Source: Seriola aureovittata (taxonomy: Eukaryota > Chordata > Actinopteri > Carangiformes > Carangidae). Taken from it: a stretch of DNA of 64,000 bases. This document shows, piece after piece, positions 31,439 through 44,159 of this stretch. The notes under the pieces were generated by a model, which did not search any database, was not told the origin of the DNA, and worked only from the letters and a program-made list of their open reading frames with translations. A program made the position numbers and the translations under genes. Location: the NCBI RefSeq assembly GCF_021018895.1, contig NC_079375.1:16085992-16149991 (forward strand), in the 5' to 3' direction. The first letter of the stretch is position 1. Each line of letters begins with the position of its first letter.

Positions 31439-31783
31439 AATCTATGTTTTTGTGTTGCACCTAGGAGGGATGAGGCAGAAGATGCTCTGCAGCTGTGTTG
31501 GCGCACCATAGAAGGGGCATGACGAGAGGGGTTGCCTACGATATAGTTCACTCCTGCTCGCCTCCAGGGTCTTCAGACTCAGCCCAGCAACAAAGACGCC
31601 CTTTATCACCAGCTTGTTTGTCTTGTCTGCATCCCCAGCACTGATGTTTTCTCCCCAGCACACCAGTGCACACAACATCATGCTAGCCACCACAGATGAG
31701 TAGTCTGAAAAACCTGAGCCTCTTTGAGAGAAAACAGAGTGTGCACAGTGTACAGTGCCTCCATGTTATCTGTCCAGTCCAGA
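31439..31783 (-). mobile_element. broken non-LTR retrotransposon reverse transcriptase fragment
   Basis: Read on the minus strand, 31783 to about 31690 encodes LDWTDNMEALYTVHTLF, and in another frame 31693 to 31442 encodes MVASMMLCALVCWG followed by ENISAGDADKTNKLVIKG. This order (LDW-x-x-N-x-EALY, then VVAS followed by a CWG box, then D-x-x-KTNKL with a KLVIKG stretch) matches the C-terminal part of reverse transcriptases of fish L2/CR1-like LINEs, where it follows the catalytic core. Here the two parts are in different frames, about 14 residues between them are missing, and the catalytic core and endonuclease are absent. It is a dead 5'-truncated copy. The exact clade is uncertain. Confidence 0.68.
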
Positions 31784-32879
31784 AATATACTGAAATAAAC
31801 ACAGAGACGTGGCAAGACATCCAGCACTTTGCATCATGGTTGTGTAAAAATATGTTAAGTCTTATCCGACAAATACTGGAATGGAACATTGGGCTTCTCT
31901 GCTAAGGTCAAAGTTTGATTAGCACAAAGGACAGAAAACACCAATCAAGGTGAAGCAATATAGAAATGTAAAACACATTATAATCACTGCCCATTGACCA
32001 TACACTACAAATTATAAACTGTCAAGGACATCTGCATAGTCCTTCACTGTGCCGCAGTGATTTTCACATTACAATTTCATAATTAATTCTGACATATTTC
32101 ATAATGTTTATAGAAAGTGGAATCGAGCATGTTCTTTGGTGAGTGAAGCTTGATCCCAAGATCAAGAATAAATCCCCATGCTTAAGTAATTCATTTGATT
32201 TAATTTCATATAAATATACAGTATGGTCAGGGTAATGGCTTCCAAAGTCTCTACTACTGTGCCTGAGATCTTTCAAAAGTAATCGTCTATTTATTTCATT
32301 GGTTTGTGTTCTGCTGTATTTCCTCAATAACCGAGGGACACACCTGAGTGACCGAGGCTCTTGAGCAGCTGCTTTTTTCTCGTCCAGAAAATTATATCCA
32401 TGACGACAATTTCAATATGTAGCTCAGACCTGAGCTCGGTATCACTGATCAACAACAGAAATGAAAACTACACAGGGATAAGTCACTACTGTCAAGACTG
32501 TAATTCAAATGGCACTTGACTGTTTTTATTATTTGAAAGATCACTATTGGAGGCATTTCAGTGCTGTTTTGGGCCCTCAAGCTTGTTACTGTTACTCTCT
32601 TCTCAGTAAATGGGTCTGTAATTGTTATAATTGGCTATATTCATCGGGGATGGATGTTAATGAATTTCCCATCATAAATTATTCTTTTTTTTTTTTGTTA
32701 GTACAGTAGATGTTGAATGCACTCTTTTTGGATATTTTCTATTCCCTTCTCTTTTACTATGCAGTACAAAGGGTTTTCTAAACTGCAAAAGTATCCAAGT
32801 CATTCATCTTATAATATATAGTGGAGCTACTCCATTTGTTATGTGTAAAAGATGAGGGCAGAGTTCATAGTAAAAGATG

Positions 32880-33120
32880 GCTGTCCTGGTGTGTGCTGTG
32901 TTCCTAACGGCTGTAGAGATGAGTGGTCCTGTGATGAATGGTGCCGTCATGTGCAGCTATAATCACGCCCACGCATGGCTTCCTGCATAATTGATTTTTA
33001 ATCCTCTAATAGAAAGTAAATCAAACGAGCAAAGCCTGCTTTAGCACTGCCCTGGAAAAAAAAGCGAATAATAGCAAGGGGGGAGCTGGGGTAGCGGATG
33101 AGATGAAAATGAAGACTAAA
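32880..33120. other. candidate conserved non-coding element
   Basis: Repeat-free block with 'gcataattgatttttaatcc' (about 32984-33003) and 'ctctaatagaaagtaaatca' giving several homeodomain-type AT cores in 40 bp, next to a GC-mixed 'aatcacgcccacgcatgg'. No open frame crosses it. Inference only. Confidence 0.24.
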
Positions 33121-35075
33121 CGTATGAGGGTGTGAAAAAGAATTAAATATCTAAGTTTCTAAGTTGTTGCATTAGAGGCAAAAAAACAAAAAAAACAAAA
33201 ACAGATTTACTACATTTTCTGCTGCTCAACTAAAGAAGCCACACATGATGTCACTTGGACTGAATTTATTACCATACCTTGTAAATCTCAGCCAAGATGA
33301 TATTGTTAGGAAAGAGTAATGAGATATAGATTGACCCGTCAGCTGATACAGGGGCAGATTGCGTCTGTCATCCAAAATAAACATGGCTGACACACCACTC
33401 ATACGCTGGACAGCACACTGCCAAGGAACTGTCAGTAGGACAGAGAAAACAGGCACAGAAATAAATTTTGCTCAGTACACAAAGGTGAAGCTGAAAGTGG
33501 ATTCTATTGGAGCTAGTTTTATTTTCATTTGAAGAGTAAGAGTTTTGGGCAATCCTGTATTTGCCATTTGCAGGTGTCACATGAGTATTTCAGTCAACAG
33601 ATGGTTTTCTGATGTTTACAGCTCCTCAGTTAAGATGTTTCATCGTTTAGTTCATTGGAGAGTTGAGAGCGGACAAACACTTAACTGCAGCAGCTGGAGC
33701 CTGGAGCCTGGAGATGAGCTGGTGTTGACTTTATGATGCAGATTTACATCTAACTCACTTGTTTGCTGCTTGTCCCGTAGTGCAAGTGAGGAGAAAAAGA
33801 AGGAAGGACAGACTAATGTCAAAACAAGAAGTCAGTGCAGCCACAGCTCTGATAACTGTCAGCACGCACTGTATGCTATGAAAGGGAGAGTCAGTGTGAG
33901 ATGGAGCCAAGGACTTGCTGTCACTAGACGTGCCAGCCACCCAGCCTGAGGAAGATGGAGGAGAGGAGAGGAGAGAAAGACAGAGAGGAAAAGGGAGCGA
34001 GCACAAGAGATAAGAATGACACTCCAAAAGCTGTCTCTCTGACCGTCTCCCTGACTGATGAGATTAGGGCAGCCGTGTAATTGCCTCCATAAGGTGGCAA
34101 TTATAAATGGAGTTATACTTTGTACAATGTAAGGGCAAGTCAAAAATGCACCAAAACTCATATCTATATTTAATCATCAGAAATAATGTATTAAAATTTT
34201 TCTTATCAGTAATTCATTAGCTATTATGTGCATTTCTCTATAATGGGTAATTATTGCCTTAAAATTCTATTATTAACAAAATTGCTGCCTGCAGCACTTT
34301 TCTTTGGCTTTTATATGAGTTGTCAATTCAATTTCAATCAAGGTTTATACTGTGCATAAAAAATAAATGACTACTGTTTGGAAAGGCAGATGTTTAAAAA
34401 AACCAATCAGTCGATCAACATCAAACTAATCAATGACAATGCTGATAATTTGTTATTTATTTAGTGAAATGCCAAATACTTCCTGGTTATAGCATCTCAT
34501 TGGTGAACATTTGTATCACTTCTTCTGTTTCACAGTACAAGATATAATTGTTTTTTTTTTTTCTTTTAGTGTGAAAGGAATTCAAGGATCCAACTCAAAC
34601 TATCCGTTCAATTTATTGCATTCAATATAGTAATCAATTCTGGGTTCTGTTCCAGAAGTAAGAAAACCTGATTCAAAACCCTACAGGCATTTGAAACCAT
34701 GCTAATAATGAAGCTTCGGAATGGAGCCTTTCTCCACAGTATGTTATGTGTTTGGGTTCATATGTTTAAATAAGTAGAGTAATTTTTTGAAAAACAATCT
34801 AATATCATTACGTAGTCAATATTAAATTTTTTTAGTGGCCTTAAACATCATTTCCCATAAGCCCTAGACGTTCAGGGACTAAATGTCACGGTTTAGGAGA
34901 AAAGTCAAGCAATGGTTTCAGTTCCTCATAGCAACTGCTGCAGTGGATGGTGATTAGAATACGGAAAGTAAACCCCCAGAACCAGAATCATTTTTTTCAT
35001 AAATACCAAAGACGGCATGCTCAATAAGAGATTGCACTGAATTACAGAAGCTAGCGGAGCACAGGATAACCCAGA

Positions 35076-35087
35076 CATGACGTCATG
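35076..35087. promoter_or_regulatory. palindrome with full CRE core
   Basis: The sequence catgacgtcatg is a perfect 12-bp palindrome containing TGACGTCA (35078-35085), the consensus site for CREB/ATF dimers. Whether it is occupied cannot be judged. There is no CpG island or coding exon beside it. Confidence 0.35.
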
Positions 35088-38000
35088 ACTTCAGCAGCCA
35101 TACGCAGTACTTAATCTCTAATCTGTGCGTAAAGTTGTCACTAGCCTTTCCTAACATAAGCGTGTTGTTGCCACCTGTTGGTTTGAATGACACTGCATGT
35201 CACTCCATGAACGCCACGTCAAAAGCTCTAACTTGGTCCTGTGAAGCACAGTGTCCCCAGATTGTCTTCATTAAGGACCATAAGCTAATAATATATTAAA
35301 ATGATATAAATAATATATTATAGACCTTGGGCTTTATTTTTGTAAACTCAGCACTGCAGATCGCTTTCCTGGTGCCACACTTGGATGAGGAGCAGAACCA
35401 GAAAGATTACATTATCATACATTATAGGTTGAGTGTGTCAGAGGCCGTGACAAACTTGGCCAATCACATATGGTACTCTCATCACCTTTAAACACACGGC
35501 TCTCCCCATCATGATGCACTGAAAGTCTGGAAATCCTGTGGAGAGTTTTCCTCACAGGAAACACGTTGTCTCACATGAATACAGCAGCTTACATATGATG
35601 ATGATGATGATGACTCTTGATTATTTTTAGGTTAAATTCACTTTTTTGCATATGTTGAAGACCCATCGCTCATCATGTTTCCCGTAGTAATAATGTGCAA
35701 TTCTATTTGTAATCAATGATCCATACAATAATACAATAACCATCTGCAGTTAAATACCACTGTAGTAATAAATAATATGAAAGAGGAATTCAAAATGGGG
35801 GTCGAGGTTTTTACACATTGTATTTTCAATTTCTGTTTTTTTCATTCAATTACATTTGCCTGTTTTAATAATTCAATTTAATTGTCAACAACTCTGCCTC
35901 TTTAATCTTTATATTGCAATATAAACATCTTGGTAATGATCAACAAACAGAAATAGGATTTTAAAAAACAACAATATGTTTTATTTCTGGGAGTACTGCT
36001 CTAATGTTCAACCCAAACAGTCTCTGTCATGTTGAAGAGCCCAGTCACACTTCTACCTGCACTGTAGTTAAAATGCGGAATAGAGAGTGACACTTTGGCC
36101 AGACTCGTTAAAAAGGAAATGAAGCACACAGGCGTTGCTTTAGTTACCCAGTGTTTTGAATGGAGACACCGGAGGAGGCCTGGCAGGAAATACAGGAAGT
36201 TTCTTAGCACAGAAAGAATTTTAATTGATATACAATTTTTCAGGGAACTGTTTCCAGTGGCTCTGGACTACAGTTGGTAGTACAGCTGGCTTTAAAAATG
36301 ATTTTTCATCCCTTGCAAAGAATCTTGAAGGTTTTTTTCCCTCATGTTCCACGTTTTGTTTTGTTCATGTACTTATTCCTCTCCACCCCACACTCACATA
36401 TATGCAGTCGCTTTGTTCTTAGCTGAACTTTCAGAACAGTAAGTATTTCTGACCTTGGTGATGGAAAGACAACTACACTTAGCTGCTTTGAACTGTTTTT
36501 GATGTCCTGCATAATGGTTAGGGAATGCCTGCCTTGCCACATTCAGCACTCTGCTATTGTGTACAAAGATACTGTATCTATTCCCTTGCCTCGCGTCATA
36601 AAAATCTGTCAAGCACCACAAAAAAAAAGTGAGACAAAAACCTACTTGCTATTCATGCACAAGAAGCTAGAAAGAAAGACGGAAAGATAAGAAGGTCAGC
36701 GACATTAAAAAAAATCAAGGAAATATATATTATATGTCTCTGAGTGATGTTTAGAAGGAAAGTGCCGCTGTGATACTCAGTAGATAGCAAATTAACAGCA
36801 CATTTCAACATGCTAGATCAAAGACATTTAAATGTAGATGTCATAACATGGCAGTGCTTATCCCCTTTTGCATTTGGGGATGATGAGGAGATTTCCATCC
36901 GTCTTATTTGGCTTTAATCCTGATGTTGACACTATGCATTTACCACTCAGATTAGAATAAATAGCCCTCCGAACCAATTTGCTTCAACTTCAGCAGTGGT
37001 GAACTCGGTCGGTTGGATCAGTTTTAATGTTATGTTAATAATTCTGTTCTCTGCAAGTACACCGATGCTGGCAGCACTCCCTGCTCAGAGTAACTCTGTC
37101 ACTAAAAGTTTTGTTTTATTTGCAGATTTACTAAACAGTATGTTGATATTCACTTATGTTTGACTGAATTTGGTTTTATGTTTCACATTTTCAACAAAGA
37201 AGGTTCTGCCGTATAAAATTGCAGGTTTTTTTGCCTCATAACCTCATTTCTTAAACATGTAACTGGGGAGGATTGTAGCCCAGTGAAAAAATATTTTTAA
37301 TGGCCATGTACATATTCTTCAGAGGGCATGTACATGAAAGTAAAATAAGTCGAAACATCTATTTTCTCAAACAAGTGAACAGTACTGTATGTTGTTTGTA
37401 CAATTCAAACACGTGCATGTGTTTCTACCAGCTGTGCTGCACTGGATGTTGTAGCTGACGGTTTCGCAGCTATAATTAGAGTAAGGAATTTGTTAAATAG
37501 TTCTGTTTACATAATAACCCTTTCCCCTGCTCTGCTTATTATCACAGCAAGTGCACTTAGTTCTTTTTCTCACACTTGTACACACAAACTACACATTTGC
37601 CTTATTCAAAAACTTCCTGTAAGAATAGTAACTGTTGCAAGAGATCATATTACAGACTTATTATTATGCAAACAAATATATGTATAGCATCATTACTATT
37701 GTGTGGACCCTATCCTCTCATTAACAAAAATGAATAAGTATGAGGTTAGCCTTTTTCTGTCCATGCGAGTCGCAGGGAAACATACTGTACTTTTACTGTG
37801 TTGTTGGTTCATAGCAAAGTCCTCGCTAATGATGAACACAAGGAAAAGCTACTTGAAAATGACAAGCTCCCCCTTATTGTGGGGAATCTACAGCGAGTTT
37901 CCTCCTCAGTTGATGGTCCATAGAAGATATGGGAACAGCTAGTTAGCGTTGGCCCTGCAGTATGATAAGGATAAGATCAGACTTATTAGCACAATCGCAG

Positions 38001-38389
38001 TTACAATGCTCATCTTCTCACTGTGCTGTCACTACAAATGCTATAACAAATAAAAGAATAAGCACTAATGCTACAATAAAATATCGCAGTATTAGAAAAA
38101 ATAGGAGAAGAATTACTGGGGCGACCATCCGCATTTAAAAGCAGTTTTTTTTTTTTTTTTATCTTTTTATTTCCCCAAGTAATCAGGTTCCTTTCTATGC
38201 ATGTAAATACAAGTGAATCCCTTTGTTAACAATCTCAGTTCATAGGACAGTAGTAAAAGGTAGAGCCGTCCTTACATGAAAGCTTTGTATTAAAAGTGAC
38301 ATAAACCCAATGGAACGGAGCTCAAGTGGGTTCCTCCCACTGACTGCTGAGCCTGGTTAGTCATGCATGCTATGGGAATGGAACAGAAT

Positions 38390-38960
38390 GCAATCACCTT
38401 CTCTTTTTTAATGGAGCTGTCAAGGCAATCACAAACCTATGCCGGCCACAGCAGCTGAGGGTGTATGAAGAGGCACTAAGCCATCTGATGAGCCCTGGAG
38501 GCCTGATCACTTTGCCTGTAAATTCGGCACGTATGAAATTACGCATGTGAGGAGAGACAATCCTGAGAGCGCGAACACGCATGTGTGCGTACACGCATGC
38601 ATGTGGACACTCGGGTTGCAGAGAAGCGTGCGTATGCAGTCAAGTGAATTCACCAGTGTTTGTCTTATGGGCATGTGTAGTGTGTCTTTGCGCGTACGTA
38701 TACACATGCACGCACATAAGTGCACAAAAGACCTGTCAGTCAAATCCTCGTCTTGGCTGGTGTGCAGATGACACGGACTTGTCACTGACGAAGGCCGAGT
38801 GATCGAGTGGCTAAAGGGGATTTTAATGAGATCCTCGGAAGAAGAGAGCAGCATCTCCACGATCAGCCTTTCAAGAGGAGGGCGGTTGGGTCACACAATG
38901 GAAATTAGACTGGGGACATGAGAGGTAGGGCATGATATGACTGATATGAGCTGACATTAC
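38390..38960. other. candidate conserved non-coding block, interrupted by alternating GT/CA sequence
   Basis: Two repeat-free stretches (about 38390-38570 and 38770-38960) flank an alternating purine-pyrimidine stretch rich in 'gcatgtgtgcgtacacgc'. The right part has 'ggggattttaatgagatcc' and the left part 'aattacgcatgtg'. Overlapping frames on both strands have no domain. Regulatory role is inferred only from composition. Confidence 0.2.
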
Positions 38961-41900
38961 TGGACAGTTTGCAAAAGCAGAGCCATCACCGAGGGAGGAT
39001 ACCTCTCAGCTCAATATAACATGGATCAGATTATGCAGCTGTGTCGGACCGTGTGAGATCATGTCCAGAACATATATTTGTTGATAACATTAAGTGCTCC
39101 TGATAAGGTCAGTTTTACTGCTATAGGCAGCAAAAAAACAACAATAACTGTATGTAAAACTAGAGAATAAATGAGGAGGGCCACATACATAATAGGAATA
39201 TTAAAAACATATATATTAATGAGAGCTGGAAAAGAAGAGAAGAAAAGACAGGATGGGTGCATGAATCATATTTCATAAGGTTAATTATCAATAATTAAAA
39301 CCACTGGTGTTTTATCTGGTGATTAGACAGAGGACAGAACCCATATAACCTACAATATTCTTGTTTCTGTAGAGAAAATTAATTTTGTGCAATGATTAAA
39401 ATCTTGAGATGGGATAGGAAGTAATATGATTAAAGATTCAATCCAGAATGTTTTATCTAGTTTATTCAATTGATTGCTCAGTAAGGTTCCTTTTCAGTGG
39501 ATTAAAAAGACATTATGTTTATTCCCTTAATCATGGAAATGTTGCCAAAAAAACAAAACAAAAAAAAACACAATAACAATGGTTGTCTGATTTCTGCACT
39601 GGATATTGCAGCAAATTGACTAATTTGTTATATATATAGTCATAAACGAACCGTGCATCCCATCATTTCTATTTCACCAACTTCATTTTCAGATATACGC
39701 AATTTCTACACATGCCCCATTGGAAACGACAGATGCAGCCACACATCGTCATTAAGTGAGATTGGGAGTTGCTGCTATGCGACATCCCTGTATGCTTTTT
39801 GTCAGTGCATAGAGTCAACATGCATTTTCATACATGGTCTCCCTTGGATGATAATACTAAGGCTCTTCCCAACAGAGTGCTGGCTGATCTGAATATCAAA
39901 GCACAGTGTTTTTCAAATGTATTCAGCACGTGTCGTTACCCAGCGTAGTCTGACCCTGCAGTAGGAGCCTTCTGTTAGGATTCACACAACCTCATCGCAG
40001 AATTCAAGCTGATGCCGCCCATGGGGACCGATATCAAAGACTTCAGTTTCTATTACCAGATTGCATGTTTACGCTGTGCTTCCTACCCTCTGAGCCGAGG
40101 ATCAGCATTTGACTGAGGAAAAACACCATTCTGTCGCAACTCGCTCTAATTTAGGAAACTAAAACAATAACAAATATTGGCTAATTGCAAAGGCCATAAT
40201 CATGTCCTTAATTCTCTTTCATATGCTGCTTGATGTCAATATATCCCCCTGGATGGGAACTGAGTAGCCAGCTGAGGATTGGACACAGTTACACTAAAGA
40301 TTTCCAGCTGTAATTGTTTGGAGCTTAAGAGTTTCATAATAATGTGCATTGTGTTTAGTGAATATATTTCTGTAATAGGTACTTTACTTTTCTTTTTTTT
40401 TTTTTTTTTTATGAATGTTATCTGCAGCAAGATTTTTAAGCACCTTCATTTGACAAGGATAATGCTGTAGAGTCTGAGCTTAATATATCCAGTTCTACTG
40501 AAACAAATTTGTATTTTGATAGCAATAAAACTCCCACAATTTTACACCTAAGATTCCGTTTACTTGTCATATGGAGTATGTAGCCTGTGAAAACAGCTGT
40601 ATAATGTTGTCTGTGCCTCTGGAGGAGCTTTATCAACTCTAAAAGCCCTGATGATGTCATCAGGGTTTTCTCACCGTGGGCGTCAGTGTTAATATTCTTT
40701 AACAGTAAGTCTACATTATGAGCTTGGGTGTAAGGTTTGAAAAAGTGGACATGTAGATGGCAGTGGGGTTCTAAGGAAAGATGCCATACCAGTTTTTTGG
40801 TATAGTATAATATAAAGTATAGTTTAAGTTAGCTTAATATTGTTTTTTTCTAAATAACACCAATTTAATATATCCAGAGGCGGTTTGAAATTGTGCCAGT
40901 ATCACCATAAAGTAGTGTGTCCTTTACCCAAACCCAGTGCTTGTGTCATTCATTACAATAAACTGCACTTCACATGGTGCTCGACCACAAGCTGAAGGAA
41001 TGATTAGTCTCTCTCCCCATAGAATGGAATATTATGATGTACGTCCGCTCGTCTCGTCCAAAACTTTTTGGCCTTACTCAGCATAAATCGTTCACTACCT
41101 GCCAAGATGACTTTCGCAGATCTCGCTCCCATGACTATCTTCCCTCTGTGGCTTTCCCTCTAATTCACCTAATAACCGTTTGAAGAACCCTAAACTTGAA
41201 ACTCTGCTGGGACACACCTGCACTACAGCTCTTTTCTTATTTCTTTTTTCTTTTTTTTTGGTCACTAATTTAGCATCTGGTTAAAATACAGTAATAGGAT
41301 TAAATGACAAAGGTTTAGTACTGTAGTAGCATTATGATGATGGATAATGGATGAGTGAATAGTAAAGATAAAAGAGGGTAAATACATTTTTCTTTTATGT
41401 ATTTTTATATTTTAATTGAACACCTCATTTTCTCTAATAGACTCCACCTGCTTTTCATCACAATCCCCAGTGCTTTCACATTATATTTACATTTGTAATA
41501 TGTGATGATTTAGCAGCTTCTCCTCAGCATCTGCCTGGTGGAGCTGACTCTTCTGTGACATAGGTACAAAGAGACATTTGGCAGATTATTTGACAGTCAC
41601 AAACCAGTGAATCCCCCTGTTTTATTCCAGTGAGTGTCTTCTATTTGATTCAGCCTGGGAGACGCAGCAGAACACATGCTATCCATCATCTCTGTCAATC
41701 TGAGTCAAATGCAAGCGGAAACCGTAGCAGTGATGTATTTGAAAACACTTGTTCCATCTACAGTAGGAACTGTTTGACTTCATATATACTTTTGCACCTA
41801 CAAACATTTTCTGTACACCCACTCAGATGAAAGTGTGAATTGAAGTTAAAAGGTATGGACGAGAGCAAAGAAGGCACTTTTCGTTCTAGTGCTGACATTG

Positions 41901-41986
41901 GTTAAGGTGATATAACCTAAAATTTATATCACAGTAGTTTTTGTTTGTTTTTCAGTCACTGTATTATATCACAGTAATGTAAAATG

Positions 41987-42046
41987 TATTTTTTTTTTTT
42001 TCTGCTTTATATCTATGGCAGAAGTAGAGATAGACAGGACAGTCAG

Positions 42047-42082
<36 letters not shown>

Positions 42083-42190
42083 ATGACATGCAGCAAAGGG
42101 CCCGGGCCGAACTCGAACTCGGGCCTCTACGATACGTATTCAGTCATAGCACATGGTACGCGTTCTACCAGGTTGGTTACCAAGTGCCCA
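41987..42190 (-). mobile_element. tRNA-derived SINE, minus strand
   Basis: Read on the minus strand it begins 'tgggcacttggtaacc', has an A-box-like 'tggtagaacgcg' (42159-42170) and a B-box-like 'gagttcgagttc' (42109-42120), then 'ccctttgctgcatgtcatcc', a CT-rich stretch expanded to (CT)n at 42050-42077, and an A-rich tail at 41987-42000. This is the layout of a very common percomorph tRNA-derived SINE: RNA polymerase III promoter head, body and A tail. The head differs from a functional tRNA and should not be called one. I found no convincing target-site duplication. Confidence 0.85.
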
Positions 42191-43867
42191 CGGTATTAAA
42201 ATATTTAAAATGAAAAAGGAAAGGGATATTCCACTCAAAACATGATTCTGCCTCTGTTTGGCATCCATACATGTGATTGAAATGTCATGGTATTAACTAT
42301 TTTTGGTGATAGCATTAGCTTAGTTTAACACTGCCTTTAAAAATTTATGAAAAAGAATATTTCATAGCACGATGCAAAAAGTCAAAGAATGACAATGTCT
42401 CATCTTCTCCATGAAGCACCCCTCAAGCGAGGCTAGATATGTCAGCATTGTGCTCAGTTTAACATGCTTCTCACGCACTGTAATTTATCCTTCACGTTTT
42501 ACTCTGAATTACCTTGCTGATGGGACTAATGAAATGTGGCCTATGGCAGGGGCACATGAGAGACAGATTCCTTGGAATAACAACAGATAGCAATTTTTAT
42601 TTCTTGACGCCATTAACAATGACCTCCAACCATTTTGAGGTGACTGGGAGAGAGCGTGAGTGAGGGGAGTGTGTGAGCGCAGTTGTTTCAGCCTCAACCC
42701 AACAGTCATTATATATTTAAATCTTATATTTCATATTGAGTTTGTGTACGAGTTTCTGTCCGAGGGTGAAGAACTGCTGTTGATAAAATCCAGTCTGGAA
42801 CATCAAGAGACTCGTTGTGCAGGGAAAATTATGTGATGAAGAAATGCAACACGAAGCATACTCCAACCAGCAGGCTGACCTGTTTCACTTTGGTGAGATG
42901 GATGATGTGAAATTGAAACGCTTCTCCTTAATGTTTCACTAAAATCAATGGCGAAAGAATTCAAAATGTCTTTTCGGTTTGTTGTGTTGCAACCCTTCCC
43001 ATTCCTCCCCCATATGCCCTTCTATCACCTCACAGAAACTCATAAAAGCTTTACTCCCCCCTTCTCTTTTTCTTTTTCTCTACTTTCTCTCACACATGAA
43101 CATAAATAAACATTTCCAATATCCACCATCCCATTGTGGTTTAATTTTGTTTAAAGCAATCTGTCCAGCCGTCTCAAATCTACGCCGAGCTGCACTTCCC
43201 TCTCCTGACAGCTGTGAGCTTGATTCCTACCAGCAGCCATGTCATTGATTCCTTTGCAGAGGCAGAACTACGGCATCAATCATATCATCACCTGTAACGA
43301 GACATCTCTGCTTTTACCATCTCCATACCTCCACACACACACACACACTTAACGTCTGCCTGTCATTGAAAGAAGTCTGCATTGAAAGGCATGTGATGAG
43401 GATGGCTGCTTTCATGCTTGAATTATTGATTAGAAGTTCAGTTGAACATTTTAGCTGTAGGTCATGTTAGCCTATCCATGACACAAGCCATACCGTTCCA
43501 AGGGTAAAATTACTGAGTAGGAGCTGTAGCAGGAACATATTTCACCTCCTCCATCTGTGAAATACCTTTTTCATCTGTGAAAAGCCTTTTCTTGCCAATA
43601 CCTTCCAAGTGTTGCACGTACTTTTGTACTGTGCATGAGCGATCAGTGTCAACTGATTAACTGTTACACCTCCATGATGTACTTGCTTCCTTATCCGATT
43701 ATGGCTGTAAACAATAAGATGTACAGTAGTATTGTGCGAGATTTAATTACAGCGTAAACTTTTTGGCTCGCACGTCTGTTCCATCCCGTTTTATCCTCCT
43801 ATACTCCAAACGCAGGTTATCAATTCTAGCGGGTATATGTTCGTGTTTCTTTATAGAATTACTTGGC
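42191..43867. other. non-coding, no gene recognised
   Basis: Short frames without domains. A short (CA) run is at 43332-43349. The stretch at 43140-43300 ('cattgattcctttgcagagg', 'catcaatcatatcatcacc') is repeat-free and may be regulatory, but I cannot support it. Confidence 0.58.
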
Positions 43868-43955
43868 TGTGTGATAGATATGGTGACCTGTCCAGGATGT
43901 ACCCTGCCTCACACCCTATGCATGACGATAGATTCCAGCAACCCGTGACCCTGAA
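43868..43955 (+). repeat. fragment of dispersed fish repeat, family F
   Basis: Contains 'ctgtgtgatagatatggtga' followed by 'cctgtccaggatgtaccctg', then 'ttccagcaacccgtgaccct'. It is the middle to 3' part of the element also found at 4854-5133, here without head or tail. Confidence 0.78.
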
Positions 43956-44126
43956 GATGCCAGCATACGCCGTCAGAACAGCTCATGAGTTGGTCCAATA
44001 GCTGCAGAAACCCCCTCTCCACCCACATACATCAGATTAGGGGGGGGTGCTGCGAGCCACCATTTCAGTCACTTTTTGAAACCAGCGAACCGACATTCAC
44101 ACCCACTTCATACTGTGATTACCCGG

Positions 44127-44156
<30 letters not shown>
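44127..44156 (+). repeat. (TG)n microsatellite
   Basis: About 30 bp of uninterrupted TG followed by a T run. Confidence 0.95.

Positions 44157-44159
<3 letters not shown>

Larger units (their letters stand above)
31784..41986. other. long non-coding stretch with candidate regulatory blocks
   Basis: No domain-bearing frame in about 10 kb. T or A runs occur at 38145-38160 (T16) and 40393-40410 (T18), and an (ATG)n run at about 35595-35612. A GA-rich stretch lies at 33955-34000. Candidate elements at 32880-33120 and 38390-38960 are listed separately. A perfect palindrome with a CRE core is at 35076-35087. Confidence 0.6.

Noticed and set aside
36721..36735. Short AT-rich stretch resembling a TATA box
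   Set aside because: There is no downstream gene or other promoter sign, so it is ordinary AT-rich DNA.
41924..41976. 13-bp direct repeat (ttatatcacagta at 41924-41936 and 41964-41976) close to the SINE tail
   Set aside because: Both copies lie on the same side of the SINE, so they cannot be its target-site duplication.
42109..42170. tRNA gene, because A- and B-box-like sequences are present
   Set aside because: The sequence cannot fold as a tRNA cloverleaf with proper stems and continues into a SINE body and A tail.
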